From Burkholderia sp. Bp8963 (GTDB lineage: Bacteria; Pseudomonadota; Gammaproteobacteria; Burkholderiales; Burkholderiaceae): a stretch of 64,000 nt of DNA. The DNA lies in NCBI RefSeq assembly GCF_003854275.1, contig NZ_QTQP01000006.1:124001-188000 (forward strand), in the 5' to 3' direction. How positions within the stretch are numbered: position 1 is the first letter of the stretch; every line of letters begins with the position of its first letter. The notes below the pieces were generated by a model. It worked only from the letters and a program-made list of their open reading frames with translations. It had not been told where the DNA came from and ran no database searches. The position numbers were made by a program, and so were the translations under genes. Positions 40,137 through 49,787 of the stretch are shown here, piece after piece.

Positions 40137-42833
40137 TTAAACCGTCATCGGGTTGGGTTTGGACGGATCGAGGTTGTACTTCGCGATCGCGTCGGCGACG
40201 ACCTTGCGCTCGATCGTACCCTCGTCCGCGAGCGCGTTGAGCGCCGCGACCGTGACCCAGTGGCGGTCGACCTCGAAGAAGTGACGCAGCTTCGCGCGGG
40301 TGTCCGAGCGGCCGAAGCCGTCGGTGCCCAGCACGACGAAGCGGCGATCGATCTGGCCGCGGATCTGGTCGACCAGCGCGCGCACGTAGTCGGTCGATGC
40401 GATGACCGGACCTTGCGTATCCTTCAGGCACTTCTGCACGTGCGACAGGCGGCGCTCCTCGCTCGGATGGAGCAGGTTCCAGCGCTCGACTTCGTGGCCT
40501 TCACGCGCGAGCTCGGTGAAGCTCGGCACGCTCCACAGGTCGGCGGCGACGCCCCAGTCGTTCTTCAGCAGGTCGGCAGCAGCGATCACTTCGTTGAAGA
40601 TCGTGCCCGCGCCGAGCAGCTGCACGCGCGGTGCCTTCTTGTCGGCGTCGGCCTTCTTGAACGCGTACATGCCCTTGATGATGTCGGCCGCCACGTGCTC
40701 GCCCTGCGGAATCGCCGGGTGCTCGTAGTTCTCGTTCATCACCGTGACGTAGTAGTACACGTCTTCCTGGTCCTGCACCATGCGGCGCAGGCCGTCCTGG
40801 ATGATCACCGCGAGTTCGTAGCCGAAGGTCGGGTCGTAGCTCACGCAGTTCGGCACCGATGCCGCCCACAGCAGCGAGTGACCGTCTTCGTGCTGCAGGC
40901 CTTCGCCGTTCAGCGTCGTGCGGCCCGCGGTGCCGCCGAGCAGGAAGCCGCGCGAGCGCATGTCGCCCGCGGCCCATGCGAGGTCGCCGATCCGCTGGAA
41001 GCCGAACATCGAGTAGAAGATGTAGAACGGCACCATGATCTCGCCGTGCGTCGAATACGACGTCGCCGCCGCGATCCAGTCGCACATGCCGCCCGCTTCG
41101 TTGATGCCTTCCTGCAGGATCTGGCCGGTTTGCGATTCCTTGTAGAACATCAGCTGGTCGGAATCTTCCGGCACGTACTTCTGGCCTTCCTGGTTCCAGA
41201 TGCCGATCTGGCGGAACAGGCCTTCCATGCCGAACGTGCGCGACTCGTCCGGGACGATCGGCACCACGCGCTTGCCGAGCGCCTTGTCCTTCAGCAGGAT
41301 GTTCAGGATCCGCACGAACGCCATCGTCGTCGAGATCTCGCGGCCTTCGCCCGTGCCCTTCAACAGCGGCTCGAACGCGTCGAGCGCCGGCACCGGCAGC
41401 GACGTCGCCTTCTCGCGGCGGTGCGGCAGGTAGCCACCGAGGTCCATGCGCTGCTTGCGCATGTATTCGAGCTCCTTCGAGCCTTCCTCGAACTTGAGGT
41501 ACGGCACGTCGGCGATCTGATCGTCCGTGAGCGGCAGGCGGAACTGGTCGCGGAACTTCTTCAGTTGCTCGACCGGCAGCTTCTTCTGCTGGTGCGTGAT
41601 GTTCATCGCCTGACCGGACTCGCCCATCCCGTAGCCCTTGATGGTCTTCGCGAGGATGACGGTCGGCGCGCCCTTCGTGTTGCTGGCTTCGTGGAACGCC
41701 GCGTAGATCTTGTGCGGATCGTGGCCGCCGCGGTTCAGCGCCCAGATGTCGTCATCGGACCAGTCGGCGACCAGCGCCTTCAGTTCCGGCGAGTTGAAGA
41801 AGTGCTCGCGGACGAACGCGCCCGATTCCGACTTGTACGTCTGGTACTCGCCGTCGACGACTTCCATCATGCGGCGCATCAGCGCGCCCGTCTTGTCGCG
41901 CGCGAACAGCGCATCCCAGCGGCTGCCCCAGATCACCTTGATCACGTTCCAGCCGGCACCGCGGAATTCCGATTCCAGTTCCTGGATGATCTTGCCGTTG
42001 CCGCGCACCGGGCCGTCGAGACGCTGCAGGTTGCAGTTGATCACGAACACGAGGTTGTCGAGCTTCTCGCGGCTCGCCATGCCGATCGCGCCGAGCGATT
42101 CCGGCTCGTCGGTCTCGCCGTCGCCGAGGAACGCCCAGACCTTGCGACCCTGCGTCTTCGCGATGCCGCGCGCTTCGATGTACTTCATGAAGCGCGCCTG
42201 GTAGATCGCCATGATCGGGCCAAGGCCCATCGACACGGTCGGGAACTGCCAGAAGTCCGGCATCAGCCACGGGTGCGGGTACGACGAGATGCCGTTGCCG
42301 TCGACTTCCTGACGGAAGTTGTCGAGCTGCGCTTCCGACAGGCGGCCGAGCAGGAACGCGCGCGAGTACACGCCCGGCGACGAGTGGCCCTGCACGAACA
42401 CGAGATCGCCGCCGTGCTGGTCGGACGGCGCGTGCCAGAAGTGGTTGTAGCCGACGTCGTAGAGCGTCGCGGCCGATGCGAACGACGCGATGTGGCCACC
42501 GACGTTGGTGTCCTTGCCGGCGCGCAGCACCATCGCGAGCGCGTTCCAGCGCGTGTACGAGCGGATCTTGTGCTCGATTTCCTGGTCGCCGGGAATCTTC
42601 GCCTGGGCTTCGACCGGAATCGAGTTGATGTACGGGGTGTTCGCGGAGAACGGCAGATGCTCGCCGCGCACACGCGCGAATTCGATCTGCTTTTCGATCA
42701 GGTAATGCGCCCGGCCGGTGCCGACGGAGGAGATCACGCCGTCGAGCGACTCGAGCCATTCAACGGTTTCCTGCGGATCGTCGTCACGCTCGGCGGCAAC
42801 ATACTTCATCACTTCGTTAGGTACAGCGGACAT
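40137..42833 (-). CDS. aceE: pyruvate dehydrogenase E1 component (homodimeric)
   Basis: The ATG at 42833 (MSAVPNEVMKYVAAERDDDP) gives 898 residues. The enzyme decarboxylates pyruvate with thiamine diphosphate and reductively acetylates E2. The homodimeric AceE class is shown by length and by segments such as GDGETDEPESLGAIGMASREKLDNLVFVINCNLQRLDGPVRGNGKI (the thiamine diphosphate motif), KTIKGYGMGESGQAMNITHQQKK and GGTAGRTTLNGEGLQHEDGHS. It is divergent from the sensor kinase gene across 273 bp. No frameshift is seen. Confidence 0.98.
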   Translation of the reverse strand: MSAVPNEVMKYVAAERDDDPQETVEWLESLDGVISSVGTGRAHYLIEKQIEFARVRGEHLPFSANTPYINSIPVEAQAKIPGDQEIEHKIRSYTRWNALAMVLRAGKDTNVGGHIASFASAATLYDVGYNHFWHAPSDQHGGDLVFVQGHSSPGVYSRAFLLGRLSEAQLDNFRQEVDGNGISSYPHPWLMPDFWQFPTVSMGLGPIMAIYQARFMKYIEARGIAKTQGRKVWAFLGDGETDEPESLGAIGMASREKLDNLVFVINCNLQRLDGPVRGNGKIIQELESEFRGAGWNVIKVIWGSRWDALFARDKTGALMRRMMEVVDGEYQTYKSESGAFVREHFFNSPELKALVADWSDDDIWALNRGGHDPHKIYAAFHEASNTKGAPTVILAKTIKGYGMGESGQAMNITHQQKKLPVEQLKKFRDQFRLPLTDDQIADVPYLKFEEGSKELEYMRKQRMDLGGYLPHRREKATSLPVPALDAFEPLLKGTGEGREISTTMAFVRILNILLKDKALGKRVVPIVPDESRTFGMEGLFRQIGIWNQEGQKYVPEDSDQLMFYKESQTGQILQEGINEAGGMCDWIAAATSYSTHGEIMVPFYIFYSMFGFQRIGDLAWAAGDMRSRGFLLGGTAGRTTLNGEGLQHEDGHSLLWAASVPNCVSYDPTFGYELAVIIQDGLRRMVQDQEDVYYYVTVMNENYEHPAIPQGEHVAADIIKGMYAFKKADADKKAPRVQLLGAGTIFNEVIAAADLLKNDWGVAADLWSVPSFTELAREGHEVERWNLLHPSEERRLSHVQKCLKDTQGPVIASTDYVRALVDQIRGQIDRRFVVLGTDGFGRSDTRAKLRHFFEVDRHWVTVAALNALADEGTIERKVVADAIAKYNLDPSKPNPMTV

Positions 42834-43106
42834 TCTCGTCTCCTGGTCCGGAAATGTGAGGATCGCTCTCGATGCAGACGACGCGGCGCGGCCGGCTGCG
42901 GGCAAGCTCCAGCGGATTGTAATGAGCGCGTCGGGCAGCACGCAACAAAATTTTCGAATCGTGAGATCTTTTCTCGTAATGCGGAATATTGCTGCGCTGC
43001 ACCCTTGTTTCGGGGCATTCAGGCGCGTCGCCGCGCGGTAAATCCGTTTCGGTTCAACATATCCGGTATAGGTTTTCCATCAATTGCGCTGCGCTACAAT
43101 CCTGCC

Positions 43107-45623
43107 ATGTTGACCGATCGGCTTTTCGCACGCTCGGCGCGACCGTCGGGCCCGCCGGCGGAGTCGCAGCCGTCCCGTTGGCACCACGGACCGTGGTGGT
43201 CCAATTCCTATTTGCTGACGCCGCTGCTGTCGATCCTCGTGTTCCTCGTGGTGATGAGCCTCATTCTGTGGAGCCTGAACCGCCGCGAGCAGCAACAGCA
43301 GGAAGACACGCTGTTCCGCAACGTCGCGTGGGCCCAGCAGCAGATCCGGCTGTCGATGACGGGCGCGCAGGAACAGCTGCAGGCGCTGTCGCGCGATCTC
43401 GCGTCCGGTCGCCTCGACCAGAACGCATTCCAGATGGCGGTTGCGGACGTGATGCAGACGCATCCCGAGATCCTCTACCTGAACTGGTACACGGCCCCCG
43501 GCACCCAGCGCTGGCCGACCGTGCATCCGCCGCTGCTCGGCCAGCGTCTCGCGAAGCCGAACGACGCGCAGATGCAGGACGCGGTGCGCGGCGCCTACGA
43601 CGACGCGCGCAATTCGCGCCGCCAGGCCTACTCGCCGCTGATCTACGACGACTTCGGCAACGGCTACATCACGCTGCAGACGCCCGTGATGCGCGGCGAC
43701 CGCGAATACCTCGGCGCGATCGCCGCGGTGTTCTCGGTCGAAGGCATCCTGAAGCACGACATCCCGGCCGAGCTGTCGTCGAAATACAAGATCTCGATCA
43801 CCGACTCGAACAACCGCGAGCTGTCGTCGACGTCGTCGCGCCCGCGCCTGCCGCGCGACTCGCACTACGACCTGCCGCTCGACCCGCCCGGCCAGGGCCT
43901 GACGGTGCGCGTGTACGCGTTCCCGCAGCTCACCAACCTCACCAACAATACGCTCGTCTGGCTCGTCGCGGGGCTGTCGTGCTTCGTGCTGTGGAGCCTC
44001 TGGAGCCTGTGGAAGCACACGCGCCAGCGCTTCGAGGCGCAGCAGGCACTGTACGCGGAGGCGTTCTTCCGCCGCGCGATGGAAAACTCGGTGCTGATCG
44101 GCATGCGCGTGCTCGACATGCACGGCCGCATCACGCACGTGAACCCGGCGTTCTGCCGGATGACCGGCTGGGACGAGAGCGATCTCGTCGGCAAGGTTGC
44201 GCCGTTCCCGTACTGGCCGCGCGATTCGTACCCCGAGATGCAGCGCCAGCTCGACATGACGCTGCGCGGCAAGGCGCCGAGTTCGGGCTTCGAGCTGCGC
44301 GTGCGCCGCAAGAACGGCACGCTGTTCCATGCGCGCCTGTACGTGTCGCCGCTGATCGACAGCTCCGGCCGCCAGACCGGCTGGATGTCGTCGATGACCG
44401 ACATCACCGAGCCGAAGCGCGCGCGCGAGGAACTCGCCGCCGCGCACGAGCGCTTCACGACGGTGCTCGAGAGCCTCGACGCCGCGGTGTCCGTGCTCGC
44501 GGCCGACGAGGCCGAGCTGCTGTTCGCGAACCGCTATTACCGCCACCTGTTCGGGATCCGCCCGGACGGCCATCTCGAGCTGTCCGGCGGCGGCTTCGAC
44601 CGTGCACAGGCATCGTCGGACTCGATCGACATGGTCGACACGTTCGCCGGCCTGCCCGCCGCCGCGCTGACGAGCAGCACCGCGGACGCGCAGGAGGTGT
44701 ACGTCGAGAGCATCCAGAAGTGGTTCGAGGTGCGCCGCCAGTACATCCAGTGGGTCGACGGCCACCTCGCGCAGATGCAGATCGCGACCGACATCACGAC
44801 CCGCAAGAAGGCGCAGGAGCTCGCGCACCAGCAGGAAGAGAAGCTGCAGTTCACGAGCCGATTGATGACGATGGGCGAAATGGCGTCGTCGATTGCTCAC
44901 GAATTGAACCAGCCGCTTGCGGCGATCAACAACTACTGCTCGGGCACGCTCGCGCTCGTGAAGAGCGGCCGCGCGACCAACGAAACGCTGCAGCCCGCGC
45001 TCGAGAAGACCGCGCAGCAGGCGCTGCGCGCGGGGATGATCGTCAAGCGGATTCGCGAATTCGTGAAGCGCAGCGAGCCGAAGCGCCAGCCGGCGCGCGT
45101 CGCGGACATCGTCGCCGACGCAGTCGGACTCGCCGAAATCGAGGCCAGGAAGCGCAGGATCCGGATCGTCACGGAAATCCTCGCAAGAATGCCTATTATT
45201 TATGTCGACCCCGTGCTCATCGAGCAGGTACTCGTGAACCTGATGAAGAACGCCGCCGAAGCGATGGCGGACGTGAAGCCGGCAGCGGCCGACGGCGTGA
45301 TCCGCGTCATCGCCGACATCGAGGCGGGTTTCGTCGACATCCGTGTGATCGATCAGGGGCCGGGCGTCGACGAAGCGACCGCCGAGCGCCTGTTCGAGCC
45401 GTTCTACAGCACCAAGTCCGACGGCATGGGCATGGGGCTGAACATTTGCCGCTCGATCATCGAATCGCATCGCGGGCGTCTGTGGGTGGTGAACAATGTC
45501 GAGACGGATGGCCGCATCTCCGGCGCGACGTTCCACTGCAGCCTGCCCATTGGGGAACCCGCTGATCTCGGCCAAGGGGGGTCCGAGGTATCGGCATCAA
45601 ATACCGTTACGGGAGAACTATGA
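43107..45623 (+). CDS. membrane PAS-domain sensor histidine kinase (FixL/DctB-like)
   Basis: The ATG at 43107 gives 838 residues. Transmembrane helices (about 34-56 and 282-302) enclose a periplasmic sensor domain of about 225 residues. The cytoplasmic part has a PAS domain (about 325-440, SVLIGMRVLDMHGRITHVNPAF), a second PAS-like segment (450-560), then a HisKA domain with His598 (IAHELNQPLAAINNYCSG) and a HATPase domain (DQGPGVDEATAERLFEPFYSTK, GMGMGLNICRSI). The signal is unknown. Its stop overlaps the response-regulator start by 4 nt (ATGA). Confidence 0.93.
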   Translation: MLTDRLFARSARPSGPPAESQPSRWHHGPWWSNSYLLTPLLSILVFLVVMSLILWSLNRREQQQQEDTLFRNVAWAQQQIRLSMTGAQEQLQALSRDLASGRLDQNAFQMAVADVMQTHPEILYLNWYTAPGTQRWPTVHPPLLGQRLAKPNDAQMQDAVRGAYDDARNSRRQAYSPLIYDDFGNGYITLQTPVMRGDREYLGAIAAVFSVEGILKHDIPAELSSKYKISITDSNNRELSSTSSRPRLPRDSHYDLPLDPPGQGLTVRVYAFPQLTNLTNNTLVWLVAGLSCFVLWSLWSLWKHTRQRFEAQQALYAEAFFRRAMENSVLIGMRVLDMHGRITHVNPAFCRMTGWDESDLVGKVAPFPYWPRDSYPEMQRQLDMTLRGKAPSSGFELRVRRKNGTLFHARLYVSPLIDSSGRQTGWMSSMTDITEPKRAREELAAAHERFTTVLESLDAAVSVLAADEAELLFANRYYRHLFGIRPDGHLELSGGGFDRAQASSDSIDMVDTFAGLPAAALTSSTADAQEVYVESIQKWFEVRRQYIQWVDGHLAQMQIATDITTRKKAQELAHQQEEKLQFTSRLMTMGEMASSIAHELNQPLAAINNYCSGTLALVKSGRATNETLQPALEKTAQQALRAGMIVKRIREFVKRSEPKRQPARVADIVADAVGLAEIEARKRRIRIVTEILARMPIIYVDPVLIEQVLVNLMKNAAEAMADVKPAAADGVIRVIADIEAGFVDIRVIDQGPGVDEATAERLFEPFYSTKSDGMGMGLNICRSIIESHRGRLWVVNNVETDGRISGATFHCSLPIGEPADLGQGGSEVSASNTVTGEL

Positions 45624-46258
45624 ATAGCCCTGTCACCACCACTCAGGAAACCGTCTTCGTCGTCGACGACGACGAGGCCGTACGGGACTCGCTGCGCTGG
45701 CTGCTGGAGGCGAACGGCTATCGCGTGCAATGCTTCTCGAGCGCCGAGCAGTTCCTCGATGCGTATCAGCCGGCCCAGCAGGCCGGGCAGATCGCGTGCC
45801 TGATCCTCGACGTGCGGATGTCCGGCATGAGCGGCCTCGAGCTGCAGGAACGCCTGATCGCCGACAATGCCGCGCTGCCGATCATTTTCGTGACGGGTCA
45901 CGGCGACGTGCCGATGGCCGTGTCGACGATGAAAAAGGGTGCGATGGACTTTATCGAGAAGCCGTTCGACGAGGCGGAACTGCGCAAGCTCGTCGAGCGG
46001 ATGCTCGACAAGGCCCGAAGCGAAAGCAAGAGCGTCCAGGAACAGCGCGCCGCGAGCGAGCGCCTGTCGAAGCTGACCGCCCGCGAGCAGCAGGTGCTCG
46101 AGCGGATCATCGCCGGCCGCCTGAACAAGCAGATCGCCGACGATCTCGGCATCAGCATCAAGACGGTCGAGGCGCACCGCGCGAACATCATGGAAAAGCT
46201 CAACGTCAACACGGTGGCCGACCTGCTGCGCCTCGCGCTGTCGAAGAAGCAGGCGTAA
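45620..46258 (+). CDS. FixJ/NarL-type response regulator
   Basis: The 212-residue partner of the kinase has an N-terminal receiver domain (about 10-125; Asp64 in LILDVRMSGMSG is the likely phosphorylation site, with VTGHGDVPMAV and MDFIEKPFDE) and a C-terminal LuxR-type helix-turn-helix (about 145-205, LTAREQQVLERIIAGRLNKQIADDLGISIKTVEAHRANIM). The receiver/output layout is that of FixJ. Translation is coupled to the kinase. Its target genes are unknown; divergent aceE is a candidate. Confidence 0.95.
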   Translation: MNSPVTTTQETVFVVDDDEAVRDSLRWLLEANGYRVQCFSSAEQFLDAYQPAQQAGQIACLILDVRMSGMSGLELQERLIADNAALPIIFVTGHGDVPMAVSTMKKGAMDFIEKPFDEAELRKLVERMLDKARSESKSVQEQRAASERLSKLTAREQQVLERIIAGRLNKQIADDLGISIKTVEAHRANIMEKLNVNTVADLLRLALSKKQA

Positions 46259-46545
46259 GCTTCGTCGCGGCCCGGTGAGCCTGCCGGGCGCGCGCCCCGC
46301 CCCGCGCGACGCGGCCTGATCGCGGGGCGGCGACTTTGCATTCGACCGGGCCGGCGATCCGGCGGGCGGCATCCGTCAGCAGGCGATCCGGTGGCCGGTG
46401 GCCGACGCTCCGGCGGCCCGCCAATGACGCTTCCCGCGCATTCGCTGTCGGACGATGGCAGGCGGACGGTATAATTCCATGCTTTGCTGCGGCGCACCCC
46501 GACGCGCCGCACGCCCGCATTCCAACTTCCGCAGAACCCACCACC

Positions 46546-47403
46546 ATGACAGCCCTCCTCATCGACGGCAACGCCCTTTCGAAGACCCTGCGCACCCAGG
46601 CCGCCGAACGCGCCGCCGCGCTGACCGCCCGCGGCCACCAGCCCGGCCTCGCGGTGATCCTCGTTGGCGACAACCCGGCCAGCGAAGTCTACGTGCGCAA
46701 CAAGATCAAGGCGTGCGAGGACAACGGCTTCTTCTCGCTGAAGGACAGCTACCCGGCGACGCTGTCCGAGGCGGACCTGCTCGCGCGCATCGACGAACTG
46801 AACCGTGATCCGAAGATCCACGGGATCCTCGTGCAGCTTCCGCTGCCGAAGCACATCGACAGCCACAAGGTGATCGAGGCGATCGCGCCGGAGAAGGACG
46901 TCGATGGCTTCCACGTCGCGAACGCGGGCGCGCTGATGACCGGCAAGCCGCTGTTCCGCCCGTGCACGCCATACGGCGTGATGAAGATGTTCGAAGCACA
47001 CGACATCCCGCTGCAAGGCGCGAACGCGGTCGTGATCGGCCGCTCGAACATCGTCGGCAAGCCGATGGCGATGCTGCTGCTCGAAGCGGGCGCAACCGTG
47101 ACGATCTGCCACAGCAAGACGCGCGACCTTGCCGCGCACACGCGGCAGGCCGACATCGTCGTCGCCGCGGTCGGCAAGCGCAACATCCTGACGGCCGACA
47201 TGGTGAAGCCGGGCGCAACCGTGATCGACGTCGGCATGAACCGCGACGACGCGGGCAAGCTGTGCGGCGACGTCGACTTCGCGGGCGTGAAGGAAGTTGC
47301 CGGCCACATCACGCCGGTGCCGGGCGGCGTCGGCCCGATGACCATCACGATGCTGCTGATCAACACGATCGAAGCCGCCGAGCGCGCTGCCGCGGCTGCT
47401 TGA
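46546..47403 (+). CDS. folD: methylenetetrahydrofolate dehydrogenase / cyclohydrolase FolD
   Basis: The ATG at 46546 gives 285 residues. The bifunctional cytosolic enzyme interconverts 5,10-methylene- and 10-formyl-tetrahydrofolate with NADP. Signature segments: [13 protein letters not shown] with the catalytic lysine region, [54 protein letters not shown] for nucleotide binding and [25 protein letters not shown] at 46470-46475 in the 287-bp upstream gap is a possible -10. Confidence 0.97.
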   Translation: MTALLIDGNALSKTLRTQAAERAAALTARGHQPGLAVILVGDNPASEVYVRNKIKACEDNGFFSLKDSYPATLSEADLLARIDELNRDPKIHGILVQLPLPKHIDSHKVIEAIAPEKDVDGFHVANAGALMTGKPLFRPCTPYGVMKMFEAHDIPLQGANAVVIGRSNIVGKPMAMLLLEAGATVTICHSKTRDLAAHTRQADIVVAAVGKRNILTADMVKPGATVIDVGMNRDDAGKLCGDVDFAGVKEVAGHITPVPGGVGPMTITMLLINTIEAAERAAAAA

Positions 47404-47630
47404 TCGCTGCCTGATTCCGCCTGCCGGCGCGCGCCCGCGCGCCGGCGCTTCTGCCGTTCCTCCGCCACCCTCCCGCCGGGCATCCAGCTCCCCGTTCGCC
47501 CCCACCCCAATCGCGCCGTTAGAAACTAACGATTGGAAAGCGCGCGTTGCGCCCCAATAATGTCGTTATCGGGCGCCGCCGCGCCCTACCCTCATTACCC
47601 CGGTTCATCCGGCAACAGACAGGGAGTCCT

Positions 47631-49718
47631 ATGTCCGCAAGCGCCAATACCAATCCGCTCCTCGATTTCTCCGACCTGCCCCGCTTCGGCGAGATCCGCC
47701 CGGAACACGTCACGCCCGCGCTCGATACGCTGCTCGACGACGCCAATCGCGCGGTCGACGCCGCGAGCGCGTCTGCGACGCCGGCGACCTGGGCGGACGT
47801 CGTCGAGACGGTCGAGCGCGCAACGGAGCCGCTCGGCCGCGCATGGGGCATCGTCGGCCACCTGAACGCGGTCGCCGACACGCCGGAACTGCGCGCCGCC
47901 TATGGCGAGAACCTGCCGCGCGTGACCGAATTCTGGTCGAGCGTCGGCCAGAACCTCGCGCTGTATGAGAAATACAAGGCGATCGCTGCGAGCGCCGAAT
48001 ACGCGACGCTATCCGTCGAGCGCAAGAAAATTCTCGACAACGCGCTGCGCGACTTCCGCCTGTCGGGCGCCGAGTTGCCCGAGGACCAGAAGCCGCGTTT
48101 CGCCGAGTTGCAGGAACAGCAGGCCGCGCTGTCGAAGTCGTTCTCCGACCACGTGCTCGACGCGACCAACGCGTACGCGTACTTCGCGAAGGACAAAGCC
48201 GAACTGGCCGGCCTGCCCGGCGACGCGATCGAGGCCGCCCGCGAAGCCGCGCAGAAGGACGGCAAGGACGGCTGGAAATTCACGCTGCACTTCCCGTCGT
48301 ATTTCCCGGTGCTGCAGTACGCCGACAACCGCGCGATGCGCGAGACGCTGTATCGCGCATACTCGACGCGCGCATCCGAACTCGGCCCGCAATACGGCGG
48401 CGGCAACGCCGAGTGGGACAACACGGCGATCGTCGCCGACGAACTGAAGCTGCGCCGCGAAGAGGCGCAGATGCTCGGCTACCGCAACTTCGCCGAAGTG
48501 TCGCTCGCGCCGAAGATGGCCGAGTCGCCGCAGCAGGTGATCGCATTCCTCGAGGATCTCGCGACGCGCGCGCGTCCGCATGCGGACCAGGACTGGGACG
48601 AGCTGCGCGCATTCGCCGCGAAGGAACTCGGCCTGACCGAGCTCGCGCCGTGGGACATCGCGTATGCGGCCGAGAAGCTGCGCGAGCAGCGCTACGCGTT
48701 CTCGGAAAACGAGGTCAAGCAGTACTTCCCGGAACCGGCTGTGCTGAAGGGCCTGTTCACCGTCACCGAAACGCTGTTCGGCGTGCAGATCAAGGCGGAC
48801 GACGCGCCGGTCTGGCACAAGGACGTGCGCTTCTTCCGCGTCGAGAACCGTGACGGTTCGCTCGTCGCGCAGTTCTATCTCGACCTGTACGCGCGCGAAG
48901 GCAAGCGTGGCGGCGCGTGGATGGACGATGCGCGCTCGCGCGCGAAACGCGACAGCGGCGTGCAGACGCCGGTCGCGTACCTGACCTGCAACTTCTCCGC
49001 GCCGGTCGGCGGCAAGCCCGCGTGCTTCACGCACGACGAGGTGATCACGCTGTTCCACGAGTTCGGCCACGGCCTGCATCACATGCTGACGCGCGTCGAC
49101 GAGCTCGGCGTGTCGGGCATCAACGGCGTCGAATGGGATGCGGTCGAGCTGCCGTCGCAGTTCATGGAGAACTTCTGCTGGGAATGGGACGTGCTGTCGT
49201 CGATGTCGTCGCACGTCGACACGGGCGCGACGCTGCCGCGCGACCTGTTCGACAAGATGATCGCCGCGAAGAACTTCCAGAGCGGCCTCGGCACGCTGCG
49301 GCAGATCGTGTTCTCGATGTTCGACATGCTGCTGCACGTCGATTTCGATCCGGCAGGCGCGCTCGGCGTGAACGCGTTCGCGCGCGAGATCAACGAGCGC
49401 TACCACGTGATCCCGCAAGCGCCGTTCTCGCGCTGGCCGAACACGTTCAGCCACATCTTCGCGGGCGGCTATGCGGCCGGCTACTACAGCTACAAGTGGG
49501 CCGAAGTGCTGTCCGCGGATGCGTACGCGGCATTCGAGGAAGCCGCCGAGGCCGGCGGCAGCGTGCTCGATGCGGCGACCGGCACGCGCTATCGCCGCGA
49601 GATCCTCGAGGTCGGCGGCAGCCGTCCGGCGATGGATTCGTTCAAGGCGTTCCGCGGCCGCGAACCGCAGATCGACGCGCTGCTGCGCCATAACGGGATG
49701 GCAACGCCCGCGCACTGA
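47631..49718 (+). CDS. prlC: oligopeptidase A (M3 family zinc peptidase)
   Basis: The ATG at 47631 after AGGGAG gives 695 residues. The M3 zinc site is His476-Glu-Phe-Gly-His480 (LFHEFGHGLHHML), with the third ligand glutamate downstream in WDAVELPSQFMENF. The enzyme degrades signal peptides and other short peptides in the cytosol. RWPNTFSHIFAGGYAAGYYSYKW near the C-terminus is the conserved substrate-binding block. It follows folD by 227 bp. The gene was suppressor-identified as prlC/opdA in enteric bacteria. Confidence 0.96.
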   Translation: MSASANTNPLLDFSDLPRFGEIRPEHVTPALDTLLDDANRAVDAASASATPATWADVVETVERATEPLGRAWGIVGHLNAVADTPELRAAYGENLPRVTEFWSSVGQNLALYEKYKAIAASAEYATLSVERKKILDNALRDFRLSGAELPEDQKPRFAELQEQQAALSKSFSDHVLDATNAYAYFAKDKAELAGLPGDAIEAAREAAQKDGKDGWKFTLHFPSYFPVLQYADNRAMRETLYRAYSTRASELGPQYGGGNAEWDNTAIVADELKLRREEAQMLGYRNFAEVSLAPKMAESPQQVIAFLEDLATRARPHADQDWDELRAFAAKELGLTELAPWDIAYAAEKLREQRYAFSENEVKQYFPEPAVLKGLFTVTETLFGVQIKADDAPVWHKDVRFFRVENRDGSLVAQFYLDLYAREGKRGGAWMDDARSRAKRDSGVQTPVAYLTCNFSAPVGGKPACFTHDEVITLFHEFGHGLHHMLTRVDELGVSGINGVEWDAVELPSQFMENFCWEWDVLSSMSSHVDTGATLPRDLFDKMIAAKNFQSGLGTLRQIVFSMFDMLLHVDFDPAGALGVNAFAREINERYHVIPQAPFSRWPNTFSHIFAGGYAAGYYSYKWAEVLSADAYAAFEEAAEAGGSVLDAATGTRYRREILEVGGSRPAMDSFKAFRGREPQIDALLRHNGMATPAH

Positions 49719-49758
49719 GCACCGTTTCCACCCTTTCCGTTTCTCATCTCGATGACGA

Positions 49759-49787
49759 CGGCGCCTCGTTTTGCGGCGCCGTTTTTC
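49759..49787 (+). terminator. intrinsic terminator of prlC
   Basis: The 8-bp stem ACGGCGCC (49759-49766) / GGCGCCGT (49776-49783) is followed by TTTT and overlaps the end of the convergent dinB gene. Confidence 0.8.

Noticed and set aside
40071-43106. Open reading frame continuous with the sensor kinase and antisense to aceE (total frame 1850 codons)
   Set aside because: It is the complementary frame of aceE, Arg/His/Val-rich and without recognisable domains; GC-biased third positions keep the antisense frame open. Only the part from ATG 43107 is a real gene.
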